Origin: Ophiosphaerella korrae
Lineage: Eukaryota; Ascomycota; Dothideomycetes; Pleosporales; Phaeosphaeriaceae
Assembly (NCBI GenBank): GCA_028456385.1
Contig: JALNQF010000013.1
Coordinates: forward strand, 124,001-188,000
DNA length: 64,000 nucleotides
Direction: 5' to 3'
The translations under genes and the position numbers were made by a program. Below the pieces are notes generated by a model that saw nothing but the letters and a program-made list of their open reading frames with translations, ran no database searches and was not told the origin of the DNA. Positions 52,001 through 62,924 of the stretch are shown here, in pieces. The first letter of the stretch is position 1. Each line of letters starts with the position of its first letter.

Positions 52001-52652
52001 CGCTTTCAAGATCTTTTTTGAGGCGATCCACATAGTCAGCATCAGATTCTTCGCCCTTCTTCCCACGGTAGCTGTCGCATGCAGACAAACGCGTATGTTG
52101 ACTCAGCGAGTCCTCGAAGGGTTCGCGATGGGCAGGATATCCACTGAGTGAAGCCTTGTAAGTTGAGCCATGGTATGATGGATTCCGGGAGAGGATGATC
52201 CGGCGCTCTGGTTGATCTTTGCTCCTCCAGTACTGTGTGATCAACTTTGCAGCTGCCTCGGTCACCGCGGAACCTAAATATCAAGTCAATAACACAGCTA
52301 CACTGTCTCTTCGTCATATCTCACCCGAGCTGAGAAGGACTGCCTTGCTAAAAGCACCTGTTGGTTCAGCTACCAACCGTTGAGAAAGAGCTTCTGCGAT
52401 CGGAGTTGTGAAGCACTGATGATTGAGATAGGTAACCTTGTTGCGCTGTACTTGAATACTTTGCTCGATACTTTCATTTGGCCCCGGTCCGAGACAACTG
52501 ACTCCAGCGCCACCAGAGGCATCAAAGATCTCTCTCCCATCCTGTGTGATCAGATAGTGCCCCTTGGCCACATCAATAGGCAAGAGTTCCTTCTGTGGGC
52601 TGCAGCGCAGAAGATAGCTCACTGGCTCCGTATGCTCGGTCATTTTGCTCAT
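49023..52652 (-). CDS. Class III aminotransferase fused to DUF7025-type AAA ATPase
   Basis: Ten exons (minus): 52652-52325, 52273-51939, 51888-51436, 51388-51310, 51265-51002, 50958-50903, 50856-50710, 50659-49980, 49932-49206, 49154-49023; 1066 residues with no stop at the domain border. Residues about 1-425: PLP-dependent class III aminotransferase with FDECMSGMYRTG (Asp near 249) and TLGKCLAGG (PLP Lys near 279), ending LPPYTITDEEVQNLVGTMKR. Residues about 460-750: the DUF7025-like region (FAIVVRKNFTWDHKF). AAA core: GPPGTGKT near 875 (Walker A), VLLLDEAD near 925 (Walker B), FFLTTN sensor. Two introns start with GC (51266-51309, 50660-50709). If it is two genes instead, the AAA part could start at MEASTAEP near 51078. 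Substrates unknown. Confidence 0.72.
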
Positions 52653-52659
52653 TGTGGGA

Positions 52660-53010
52660 GAAATGTCAATAATCGTTTTTGGTGTGACGTTGTTATCAGC
52701 GGTGGTTAGCAAACGTTCAGCAGATAACAGCGGTCGAGTCAATCTTATACCCCCGGGCAAGCAGATCAGCTGACCTGCAGGGGGCGGGCGACTTTGCAAT
52801 TGCTGGGTATGTCAAAACCGCAGACTGCGGACAGGCAGGACCCGGAACAGGGCATCGGCGTGCAGGCGGATGCAGATAAAGTGGCACAAGCAAAATGAAA
52901 ATGAATGCACATGAAAAAGTTATACTGACTCTAAGTTAGTATATAGGTCACGAATCTAATATAATAGAGCGTGTTTATAGCTTGTATTGATATTGTTGTT
53001 CTCCTTAGTT
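52660..53010. other. Intergenic, nothing supported
   Basis: 5' side of the fusion gene; no coding frame or repeat. Confidence 0.4.
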
Positions 53011-53528
53011 TCATAGATCATTTCTGAGTAAATATGTTCCAATCGGAAAGCAGATTAACATTATAAGAACCCTGAAAATGGGCGGCAATAAAGATAGCTC
53101 AGGAACAAGTGCCAGCCATACAATTACCGTAAAAATAGCGAAGATCGATCGATTCCCTCTCGTTCCGAATAAAAACAATAGCATATTACAAAACGAATAA
53201 ACGCATGCCATAAAAGCTCGTTTTCCATCAAGTGTTCCAGGATCTGGGCTAGTTAGGGTGATAACCATGTTTGTGAATGGTGTGCCTCACGGAAGAATCT
53301 GCAAATCCACACCACGCATGTTGCCGGTATTGTAACATAGATTACGTGGAGAGCTTCAAGCTTATCATTGAAAATTTCAAGACATATGCAGAGAGTTACG
53401 GCAAGCAACATCGCAAATCCAAAACTTGGGATCAGAAGTAGAGAGTAAACAAGCACAAGGAGTTGATAGGCAAGCTTGCGCTGACGGATGTTGACAAAGA
53501 GAACGGACACAGACGCTTCGTTACTCAT
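53011..53528 (-). CDS. Small four-helix membrane protein
   Basis: Exons 53528-53291 and 53243-53011 (minus), 47-bp intron (GTGAGG...CCCAG), 156 residues from ATG 53528. About four hydrophobic segments: LLVLVYSLLLIPSFGFAMLL, VIYVTIPATCVVWICRFF, ACVYSFCNMLLFLFG and IFRVLIMLICFPIGTYLL. A polar loop (HPGTLDGKR) is formed across the splice. No family recognised. Confidence 0.6.
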
Positions 53529-53894
53529 CTTCACTGAGTTGCACTGTGTGAATGTAATGGTGTTGATAGTAAGCTCTGCAGTAGAGGGCACAAGGGAGCT
53601 TTTGACTATGGCAATACCCTCCGCGCTCTCTGTACCCGCCACGTGCAATCGAACCATTGGCGTTCATCTCTACACCATGACATATCGCCATCCTGCATTG
53701 TGCAGGCTTGCATAGCATGTGGCTAGGATACTGGTATTGCATGCTGTAGAAATATGTGCAATGATGAAATTAAAACGGCCGCCATCCGACGTGAGCCATG
53801 GCCATTGCTCGGACAGAAGTACATGGGTTTGTTTGTAGTATCCATTCGAAAACATATGTAAAAGTTCCTACGTTACTGGCAATCAGCCTCATAA

Positions 53895-54399
53895 TCAGGA
53901 ATTTGCGTATGGCTTTCTCTTGTCCCAATCATTTCCAATGCCAAACGACCACTTCAACACAGTACAAGCATTTTGTACAAACCATTTAACCCACGGGCCC
54001 GCGTTCTCGTAAGCTTCGTCGGCTGCTACATAGGAATCGAAAGCCATTGCTTCTTCTTTGGAAAGCCAGCCAAATTGATACTCCTTAGACTCGTTCAAGT
54101 TAACCACCAACACGAATTTTCCGTCGTCCTTCTTCCCCAGAACACTCACTTTTCCCTGAGGAATGTTAGAAAGGAAGAGATCCGTAGCAGTTTTATCATA
54201 CCTTTCGCTGAAAGACTGAACAAACATAATCCACATTAAGTTTATTTGTTTTTTCTGGCACTGGAAGCCAATCCATCAAAAACTCAACCCGTTCGACGTT
54301 CGTATCTTGGAAGGCCTCGGTGTCCCAAAAGTAATCACCTTCGCGCACTAACTGAGAAGAGCGTTCCCAATTCTCCCAATCAGACAGATACTTGCTCAT
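53895..54399 (-). CDS. Hypothetical protein
   Basis: Exons 54399-54202 and 54155-53895 (minus), 46-bp intron (GTATGA, CTAAC branch site, CTCAG), 152 residues from ATG 54399. Features: SKYLSDWENWERSSQLVREG, VEFLMDWLPVPEK, then after the splice GKVSVLGKKDDGKFVLVVNL and LSKEEAMAFDSYVAADEAYE. It looks globular, with acidic and aromatic residues. No family recognised. Splice sites and frame are convincing. Confidence 0.6.
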
Positions 54400-54479
54400 G
54401 ATGTCTCGGGTAACAATGATGAACGAGATGGAAGTTTCGATAAGTTGCACTTTTTACTAGGAATCGTAGTTAGGATGAG

Positions 54480-55387
54480 GTTGGAATGAGGGAATTATAT
54501 AGGCCATGCCGAGCACCTGCAGTTGGCAACCAGACCGAAGGACTTACTGACCCCTGTTGACTTGGGTCACCCCGAGGTGGTCGAACAACACCTCCTTGGG
54601 CTGGCTTACTCTGGCGTTCTGTCAAGCATGCTATCTCATGCAGGACAGTATCGTTTACTCAAATCTGGGTTCAAACGGCGGGATGACGTGTAGGTGAGGG
54701 ACTTTGAGTTCGGCAAGGGCACCTGCATTATGGCATGCATATTGCCGCACGGTTCAAATGTTACAGATACAAGCTGCATGAAGTCGTCCACCATGACCCG
54801 CTTCCAGGTTTTCTCTTCTTTGTTGTCTCTCGACTACTGCGTCCTTCAAAAGTTACCATATGCTAAGAGCTGTAAGTCTGACTAGGGAGGTAAGATGACA
54901 TAGTTCCACCGATGTTAAAAGATATATTATTGGTCTATTGCAGTCTTTCAATAAAGCCTCCAAGCCATCTCACCCCTGCGGGTCTCTTACTGGTGGTTGT
55001 GTCACGACAGGGTATGAGATGTCACCAGCGGTGAGGCGTTTGCCGGCGCTGTCTAGCACTCTTCCTCACCACAAGCTTTTGGTATGATTAATCTAGATAA
55101 AAAGCGCCAGGAGCCCAAACCGGCTACTTGCCAGCCCTATGCCGCTACCAACAGTTGGCTCAGATGATAGTTGGGATCATGTGTGGTGGGTAACGATTGT
55201 GCTGATATTAATAAGGAGGTATTTACATGAGGGCACAATTTGCGGCGAAGGTTATGAAGTAATTACAGCAGAGGCGTCCAGATCAGCCGCACATATACTT
55301 TGACTGTGCATTAGGTGAAATTTGTGTGGAGATGTACTTGTGAAGTTGGCTCTAGTAGAATGCTTCTCTTAGTAGGTGGTGACTCTA
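54480..55387. other. Intergenic, nothing supported
   Basis: No gene recognised in about 0.9 kb between the small minus-strand gene and the 3' end of the Zn2Cys6 regulator. Confidence 0.4.
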
Positions 55388-57921
55388 TTAGTACAGGTTC
55401 TGCTGTCGCCAGACATTCTCAAGGATTTCGAGGTCCATCTTCAGGATCGGTGAGTTAGGCGCACATTCAGAAAGTACACTGATTGTCCGTGTGATGAGCG
55501 CGGCGAGGTTTGACTTGGTCAGCTTCGTGTCCGAAGGCAAGTATTCGCGGAGTGGTGATCTGGCTACTACAGCGAGGACGTATACGTTTCCAAACTGTCT
55601 ATAGACGGTTAGCTCGTATGATGCTGCAACTAGGATACTCACGCGTGAAGTGTGCCGACTATATTAGTAACAACGAGTCGTTTTTTCGAAGTGCGCTGAA
55701 ATTCCTTGTACTGACTGTGCGGATCGGCACCAACGCGATCAAAAGCGATCGTACTCTGAATCGCGGCGTTTATGCATTGGCAGGCAACTTGGATATCTTC
55801 TTGTTGATCTTCTGTTAGTGCCACGACTGGCAGTTTGAAGGTATAAGTCGAAATTCTTAATGAGTTTCGAAGGATCATGTAGGAAGCTCCGTAGAATTTA
55901 GCGCGTAGTCGGGCGTTGTTAATATCTATTGCAGGGAGGTCTTCGTCTTTCCAGGCCAAATCCTCCGGTAGCCCTTTTCTCCAGGTTTCTAGCATAGTTA
56001 GATGGCCTTTTGCATACTTGACAGCCTCTCTAGCGTTACTTATATCGAAGCTCTTGCCACTATCTGAACTGCGTTAACGAAGCATGCACAACGAATCTCT
56101 TAGTACTTACTACTCCCGTACAAGGAATTATGTGCCTCATTGAGAAAGACTCGAAGCCAAATTTGGCAGGAGTAAAATAGCGTAGCTGCATCTTCGTCGA
56201 AGATGTCTTCGGGATACATAATAACTCCCTGGTATATGCCGCTTGCTGGCAGAGTAGCCATTTCTGCTCGAATGTCCCTAATAGTTGACGGTTAGTAGAC
56301 TGTGGCTGTAAGGCGATAGGGCAACTAACGATTCCAGCTGCACACATGTCCAGTACATGCGCATAACTAAGTTTAGCCTATATCGCTCTAGGGGGGGTAA
56401 GGAATTCTTGCGTTTTAGATAGACGTTGCGGTAAAGTTTGTTTTTGTCCCTGCCCAAACTTGTCAAATGCGGTCTAATATAAAAATAACAGCTAAGCTTA
56501 CGCTATCATCAAGAGTCCAGTAACACGGCAAGCGTCATTGATCCAACTCCAGCTCTCTAAGACTCGACCATACTGGCTTAAGTATAAGGCAGCTAGGATC
56601 ATGGCTTGCGCGTGTTCTAAAGTGTTACCACCGTGCTGATTTCCAAGTATATCCGTAGCATAAGCAAAATAAGCCATGCCAGGAAGAATTTCGATGTTCC
56701 TTGGTGGATCATCTTCCGAATTTCGGGGCGCAGGGAGACCTCTCCCTTTAAAAGAACACACCATTCCAAGTGCAAGGATAAGAAGGACGATGGCATTCTG
56801 AAGAGATCGCTCAATTGCGCCCGATTCGCCAAATGTACTAGTCGATCGCTTTCTCTTAACGCTAGGATTGAGCTGATGGTTGAGAGGCGACATGGTGTTG
56901 GCCGATTTCAAGTTAGGACTGTACTGTTTACTGAATTCGCTAACCATTATGCGGATCCTTCTGGGATCTAAAAACGGATGGAGGTTGTGCATATTCTGCT
57001 CATAAGAATTGCACAGCTGCGAGAGAACCTGGGAATCGAAGTTGGGTCTTCCGTCCGGACCTAGCCCGCCTTCAAATCCTGTCGAGCTTATTGTACTTGG
57101 GCCGGGGTGGCCTAAGGGTGGATGACCCCACAGACCTTCTTTTCCGGCTGCTGGAGAAGAAAATTCAGAATCACCTCCTTCCCCTACACCCCAGACACGG
57201 AGAACTCCTCGATCCAGCTCAAGCTGCATGAAATATTCGGAGACACTCAGGTTGTATTTTCTAAACTTGTCCAAAAAATTGTCACCTATAGCTGATGGCC
57301 ACTTTTCCAACAGCATGTGGGCTGAAGCGGTATGACCACTCCGAAGGCCAACGTCCTCTTTCGAGCCGTCCGCGCTTGTAGAGTCAGTCCTTGCGCTATC
57401 GGCAGGTGATGCTAGAGCCAATGTATTTTGCTCTGGTAGTCTGCTTTCAACCAGTGTAGTGAGGCTGGCCATACACTCTTGCAGACGGTCGACGCCCTCT
57501 TGAAGCATCGCCATGTTTCTGTCTTGCCTGCGAAGTGTTAGTATACTGCTGATGAGTAAGAACGTGTTACATGCTTCGGTGGTGGTACATCCTTGTATTG
57601 GCATTCGGCGTCGTTCTCTCGGCAGAAATGACATGGTCTGGCTTCGTCACACTTCTGCTTGCGCGATCGACATTGGTTGCAAGCTTGAGTCGCCCGAGCC
57701 GGCCTCCTTCGTGCGCCAACTCTTAATTCAGGCCCATATACAGGCCCAGAAGGAACGGGTTGGCCATTGAACAGAGGTGGCAGCAATGTATTCTGCGAGA
57801 ACCCAACTAATTGGTCATATGGCTGTTGAATCTGCAGTAGAGGGCGTGTTTCTAGAGGTGGGCCACCACTCTGGCTATTCAAGTAGTTGGTCTGGTAGGC
57901 GATTTCGAAAGATTGGGCCAT
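55388..57921 (-). CDS. Zn2Cys6 fungal transcription factor
   Basis: Multi-exon minus gene from ATG 57921. The DNA-binding zinc cluster is ACNQCRSRKQKCDEARPCHF plus CRENDAEC, the C-x2-C-x6-C-x6-C-x2-C-x6-C pattern, near residues 80-108. After an intron around 57545-57600 (exact sites unclear; several GT donors, TTCGCAG acceptor) comes a coiled linker (MAMLQEGVDRLQECMASLTT). The fungal regulator middle region follows (LCNSYEQNMHNLHPFLDPRR, AYATDILGNQHGGNTLEHAQ). Further exons lie down to 55388 (RYRLNLVMRMYWTCVQLESL, IWLRVFLNEAHNSLY, LETWRKGLPEDLAW, LTKSNLAALITRTISVLSEC). It is a nuclear regulator, target unknown. Confidence 0.82.
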
Positions 57922-57924
57922 GCT

Positions 57925-58290
57925 ATTGTCCTTTCGTGCAGGAAGGCAACTGGTGAAGGGTTAGGAAAAGCGGTAAGGCAAAAACGAAGGACGAAGGACG
58001 TCCTAGCCTCGCTGGGGGCGTGCATATGTACTAGAGAAGAACCTCTTATTTTTGGCATCGTCTGGATCAGGATTTAGGGGCTTAGGTGGCGCACAGTGCG
58101 CATCTTCCTTAGCCACATTAGCTTTGGTGCTGAGCGATCAAGCGAATTTTTGGGGAAGGCGTTCAAGGAACGAATCCATGCTAGGGATCCAGAGAAATGA
58201 CGCGAGTTCATTGAGATTACTCTACTATCTAGCAACTATCAGCCCCTTCCCGACTTGCAAGACGGCCCCCAGCCTCAGCTGCTACATTTT
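57925..58290. other. Promoter region of the Zn2Cys6 gene
   Basis: No coding frame; the short repeated word ACGAAGGACGAAGGACG occurs near 57984-58000. Confidence 0.4.
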
Positions 58291-58797
58291 TCAAGCTTGT
58301 CTTTGACGATACCCTGCTTGAATTTTATCCCACAGGAGCTTGTCATCCATCTCGTACCCCAATTCTTCGTCTAAGTTGCTGGTCAATTGGAGGCTTCGCA
58401 CGGTATCTGGTCCGAACAGGTGCCGCTTCTCTCCACGCATTTCAGCCAAACAGCCATCAGCAATCTTCTTTGTTTCCTTTCGCAACTCTTGGACAGCTCC
58501 GAAGTGATCGCTATTGAATTTTTCACGCAGGTAGAGGGTAGCGAGCACGGCTGTCGTTCCGAGTGGTCGCTTGTCAGGGGTGTGAACGATGTCTGTTGCA
58601 TTGTCACCATCAAGAATGCTCCACAGCCTTTCGCTAACTGCTATGCTTGGATTATAAGGCTCTTCCGTGCTGTTTCGGAAGGAAATCTTGTCTGACTGGC
58701 TGGACAGGGATCCGTATAGGAGCAGGAGTTTCTCGGGCTCTTTTCTTCTTAGACTAGGAGCATTGTTGTATCCACTAGGATAGAAGAACTAAGACAT
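58291..58797 (-). pseudogene. Orphan gene with a stop at codon 3
   Basis: The minus-strand frame opens ATG TCT TAG at 58797 and then runs 165 codons uninterrupted (FFYPSGYNNAPSLRRKEPEK, VSERLWSILDGDNATDIVHT, DKRPLGTTAVLATLYLREKF, VQELRKETKKIADGCLAEMR, LWDKIQAGYRQRQA) to TGA at 58293. The stop is one C-to-T change from CAG. Alternatively an upstream exon starting at another ATG (MRLPLETLRDATIVF, in a different frame) could be spliced in, but no good sites were found. Family not recognised. Confidence 0.4.
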
Positions 58798-58799
58798 AA

Positions 58800-59204
58800 A
58801 ATACGATAGTCGCATCACGTAGTGTCTCTAAGGGTAGCCGCATGATGGGTGGTGCAGAATCATGAGAGGTAATGGTACACATCTAGATCTTTATCTAGCC
58901 GGGCTTGACAGACCAGGCTTGCTGAGGCTCTGCAGGGGCGAGAACTGCGGTGAGATTCAGCAGAGAGCGGAGCAGTGGTTACTTTGGCGCTATACCTTTT
59001 TGTCGAAACCACATGGCTTCAACAAATAGGTATAGCGCGATCTATTAGGCTAGTGTCCGTGCGAGGTTGTGACTCCCCACATCCCCCAAATGCAATGGCC
59101 AGGCATCCGCATCCGCGCTTGCCTTTCACTTCATTCCGCCACCAAACCTAGGTCTGTTTTAGTCGGCATCCAGCTTGCTGGGGTGCTTGCCTTCCTGCAG
59201 GTGC
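58800..59204. other. Intergenic, nothing supported
   Basis: Upstream region of the EDGELVT-repeat gene. Confidence 0.4.
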
Positions 59205-60888
59205 ATGCCATGCGTGTACGATCGGCGAGAACCGCTTAACCGCCGCTTTCAGCGATGTTGTGCCAGGATTTCTAGGTTCAACAAAAATCATGATGTGCCG
59301 ATTTACTGTTCTACTTCCAACTTTATGCAACCACGAACAACAATGGAAGACGGCGAGCTTGTAACGGAAGACGGCGAGCTTGTAACGGAAGACGGCGAGC
59401 TTGTAACGGAAGACGGCGAGCTTGTAACGGAAGACGGCGAGCTTGTAACGGAAGACGGCGAGCTTGTAACGGAAGACGGCGAGCTTGTAACGGAAGACGG
59501 CGAGCTTGTAACCATACCAAAGAAACAACTTGACGTCCTTCTCCAACACTGTTACAATTGCTCTAGCTTGAGCGACGATGCTCGATGCATAGCGAGGACC
59601 CTTCAGGCCGCGCCCTGCGGCGCGAAAAGGAAGAAGTCATTACTAACCTCCAGTTCCAAGCCCAAGCAGAGGAGAAGATCGGTACTAGATCGATTGCCTC
59701 AACCAAGTCAATGGCAAGAAACCCAGCTCTCCATCGTTGTGGATAAAGAAAACTATGAATACATAATTCACTCACTCATAAAGGACTATTCCATTGAAGT
59801 TCGGAACGATGATTCACTTTTGACGGCAGAAAACCGCGTTGACGACAATTCACAACAGCGAAAGGAACAAGAGCTTGTGACAGTGGGTATAAATCTAGCA
59901 AAGCTAGAGCAGAGTGCTTCCAGGGCACTCAACACTCAGGATGCTGTCTCCGCCCTTCGGTGCTTGGTAATTGTATCCTATTGCCTTTATCTCCAACGAA
60001 AAGGAATTCCTAAAGATGATGTCAATCGGATCATACAAGACTTTATCGCAATTGATGAGAAGAGAAGGAACAGACTGCTTCCACTAGCAGCTACGATAAA
60101 CAATGTGATTTTCAAGGTCGCCTGTTTGGAAGGTTGGGACATTTTCCGAGCCACAGAGCTGTTCCTTATCTGCAAGTCATTTGTCGTTTCTATAGTTATT
60201 GAAAGAAGCTAACTTGGCCTAGCCAACTTACCGACTAGGGCGTTGATGGATGAAAAAAAGGACGGATTGCTCCAGATACCGAAGCAGCTTTCTACGACTA
60301 AACCTTATTTCAGCGACTGTTTACGACCTTCATACACGATACCAACCCTCATCAAGCTCCTCATTTATGAGGCCGGCCTTGAAGAGCAAGATTCGTAAGT
60401 TTCCTATCGTTAGGGTAGACCTAGCAGCTAATTCCTCCTATAGGATCGAAACGATCAGCGCTCATCTAGGATACGATCCGAGTATCGTACCGAAAACCAT
60501 CGGAAATATCTATATAGTTGATGCCGCGGTGAAACCCTCTACTATTTTTCACAACGCTGTCTCGGCGATTGTGTCCAGCGAGGCCAGCAACGTGAGAAAC
60601 ACTAACGCGACACTTATAAGTCCCTTGCAGCAGACCCAACAAGAATCTCGGCTTGTATCCTATGAGGGGCACTCGCTTCAGCCACCGACCTTACTAGAAC
60701 AAGGTGTTTCGAGTGTTCAATTAGGAAACCCTGCTCAAGCGGACTACGACCTATTATCGTTTGGTATCGAACAAAACAACGAATGGGTGATTGATCCTGA
60801 GGAGCTTGGGATCGAGCAACTCAATCACTGGGCTTTAGATCCCAACTCATTTTCTAACGATGTCTTATTCGTTCCAGAGAACAGTTGA
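59205..60888 (+). CDS. Gene with eight EDGELVT repeats; likely interrupted by a stop at 60210
   Basis: The plus frame reaches TAA at 60210. Possible starts are ATG 59205, 59325 (MQPRTT) or 59343 (MEDGELVT). After eight 7-residue repeats come QLDVLLQHCYNCSSLSDDAR, a basic patch (GAKRKKSLLTSSSKPKQRRR), ENYEYIIHSLIKDYSIEVRN and a helical region (DAVSALRCLVIVSYCLYLQR). Beyond the TAA the same frame stays coding (ANLPTRALMDEKKDGLLQIP, LIKLLIYEAGLEEQDS). A 50-bp intron (GTAAGT 60395 to TATAG 60444) links to TISAHLGYDPSIVPKTIGNI and an acidic end at 60888. So the gene either ends at 60212 or is a longer one broken by a nonsense change (AGC-TAA from AGC-CAA). Function unknown. Confidence 0.5.
59346..59513. 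repeat. 21-bp coding tandem repeat, eight perfect units
   Basis: Eight copies of GAAGACGGCGAGCTTGTAAC plus G, in frame and identical at the DNA level except the last base. This implies very recent expansion or homogenisation. Encodes Glu-Asp-Gly-Glu-Leu-Val-Thr. Confidence 0.9.
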
Positions 60889-60934
60889 TAGTGGGCGAAT
60901 AAAACATCATACTCCAATTATATCTCTAAAATCG

Positions 60935-61412
60935 CTAATTCTCAGCCCAATGGATATACACAAATTCTACGCCTCCGCTAACGCAAATGTAAGTATTAGG
61001 GGCACAATAAAGCATTTTTCCACGACTCAGAGAAACAGACGTTTCGTTTGAAGTGCATGTAGAACCCCCATTTTCAGCCCTTATAAATATAAGGTATTGA
61101 GCGTGTCCGGCGAGTTTCAACCATGCTCCATCATTTTTGGACTTTGCCATAGCGATCCAGTATCGTTCCTTTTTATCTAGTAAGCGTATAAATATAGAAC
61201 GGAGCCGGGAGCGTAACCTTAGGGATCAGCTTGGACACTTCGCGTCCTATTGGCAATGCCTTCTCTTCCCATTTGTCATTTGCAAACTCGAGCAGATCTG
61301 CCTTGTTCTCCATAGATTTATATTCTCCATTTTGCTGAAGCCACAGCTCTAGCCCAGCTACTAGGTTATCCACCTCCTTGCCCAGTACCAATTCCTCCAG
61401 GTGTTTCGGCAT
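60935..61412 (-). pseudogene. Cupin-like remnant (phosphomannose-isomerase-type end?)
   Basis: A minus-strand frame from ATG 61412 (MPKHLEELVLGKEVDNLVAG, ADLLEFANDKWEEKALPIG) ends at 61173. A second frame (ERYWIAMAKSKNDGAWLKLA, VSLSRGKMLYCAPNTYICVS GGVEFVYIHW) runs to 60935. The second part resembles the C-terminal cupin of type I phosphomannose isomerases (G-x-x-x-x-x-APNT pattern). A TTACTAG acceptor lies between them, but the phase does not fit, so either a sequence break or a missed exon. Assignment tentative. Confidence 0.3.
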
Positions 61413-62224
61413 GAGTGGGAGAATTGCTCGGCAGGGTTGTCCTAGACAGTTAGACTTATCTTTCCCTATTTAAATAGTCAGAACTAATACTTTATAATTT
61501 TTTATCAAACGAAACTACCTCTTCGGAGCATATAAAATCCAATGCGGAATATCGAAGCCTTTGATGCAGGCAGGCAAAATACGGAAGCTTACTGACCTAT
61601 AGTGGGGCAAACTTGGCAGTGCCAGCTTACTAGCTTATTTTAGAAGGTGGGGTATATTCACGTGCCGTCAAGCTCTCGTGTATGCCCAGGATTTGCGGCA
61701 GCCGGACTTTTTTAAATTATCTTTAGCTATTCGCGACTCTAATTGAACCAACACAAAGCCCTCCTGAATCGCCATGATGGGAGAGAATGTGGCACAGCTC
61801 TGTGAACCGTTCAACTGATGTTGAGAAACTTCCGAATTACGCTATTCCGCTGGCCAGCCTAGAGGTCATGCACAACAGCATTGCGATTTTGAGAAAGCCA
61901 TCCTATCTGAAGTGCAACTATCCGACTGTTGCTTTGTTTTCCTTGCAATGATGTGTCTGCAATCGAAGTGCGCCTATCACTGTGACGAATGAGAAACTTA
62001 CGCCATGCAGTAGGATCAATTGAGAATCAGGGGAATATCTAGCTTACCGATGTTGCAGCTAGCATCTTCGGGAGATGTAGAAAATAGTTCCGAAGGAGCG
62101 AAAGAATTCCTCTCTCTGGGGTTTACTATATGTATCAAAGGCTGAACCTCTTACGCCCTGCTCTGGCTGCCTTCTTCACCGGTGCGTTTGCCTTCCACCC
62201 AGTAATCAGTTGCCTTGTTGCCCA
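61413..62224. other. Intergenic, nothing supported
   Basis: No coding signal; AT-rich around 61.45-61.52 kb. Confidence 0.4.
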
Positions 62225-62637
62225 ATGGATGCAGCAAAGTTCAAAGTTCTGCCAGGGCTCGTTGCTCCTCCTCCAACGCCTGAGGTATGGCCCTCCCTGT
62301 CACGCGTATTTAAACTGATTTGTTCTGACAACACTAGCTGCGACCACAAAAAATGGAAAAAACAACTTTTCAAATTAGAGGTGAACAGGAGGAAATCTTC
62401 TTAATATCCTCGAGTACAGCAGAGCGAAATTTAGGAATCGCGCTCTTCGGTACCGTTATTGAAAAGTCAATGCTCTCCAACATTGAGGGACCATCTGATG
62501 CCAATGTTCTAGGTATGTTTTGCATTGCTCTAGAACACTTGCAACTCAAATAACAGCCTTCTTTCGCAGCATCTTTCAAGAGCGTAAATCCGGCGGATTG
62601 TGAAAAGCATATCGGCCGGGAATCACTACAGCCGTAA
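62225..62637 (+). CDS. Small hypothetical protein, three exons
   Basis: Exons 62225-62284, 62338-62512, 62570-62637 (introns 53 and 57 bp with normal GTATGG/GTATGT donors and CTAG/CGCAG acceptors) give 100 residues: MDAAKFKVLPGLVAPPPTPE, LRPQKMEKTTFQIRGEQEEI, FLISSSTAERNLGIALFGTV and ADCEKHIGRESLQP. All three joins keep frame, which supports a real gene. No family recognised; likely a small soluble protein. Confidence 0.6.
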
Positions 62638-62681
62638 ATGTGTATCACAAAAGTAACCCTCAATCGGCTATAAAAAGAGAG

Positions 62682-62924
62682 ATGTCGGATCAAATTCCCG
62701 CTTTTTCAACTGGGAACTATGAGAAGCACTATTGGGATCTATTAACTGAGATCTTCTTGCCAGAAGGGAAAGGGATTGAAGAAGGCATCCACGAAATAGT
62801 CAAAGGGTTTTATGAAGCACTTGTGAATGAGTCCTGTATTGGCCTTGCATACAACAGCGAATTTCACCTTTGTAGCCAACTGAAGTGGAGCGTTGAGACT
62901 TGGCAATACGTGACTGAACGATAG
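62682..62924 (+). CDS. Small hypothetical protein
   Basis: From ATG 62682, 80 residues: SDQIPAFSTGNYEKHYWDLL, EEGIHEIVKGFYEALVNESC, LKWSVETWQYVTER. Helical with aromatic residues. CTATAAAAAGA lies only about 10 bp upstream of the ATG, too near for a normal TATA box, so either the start is further down or the gene has another first exon. Not recognised. Confidence 0.4.
   Translation: MSDQIPAFSTGNYEKHYWDLLTEIFLPEGKGIEEGIHEIVKGFYEALVNESCIGLAYNSEFHLCSQLKWSVETWQYVTER

Noticed and set aside
59148..59549. Minus-strand frames across the 21-bp repeats (RYKLAVF and SSPSSVT type)
   Set aside because: They are shadows of the EDGELVT coding repeat, without start context or extension into unique sequence.
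2404..60212. Stop-codon reassignment (TAA/TAG as Gln) to explain the interrupted frames
   Set aside because: Intact genes in the window end in TAA, TAG and TGA in the expected places, and the interrupted genes are mostly duplicates, so mutation is simpler.
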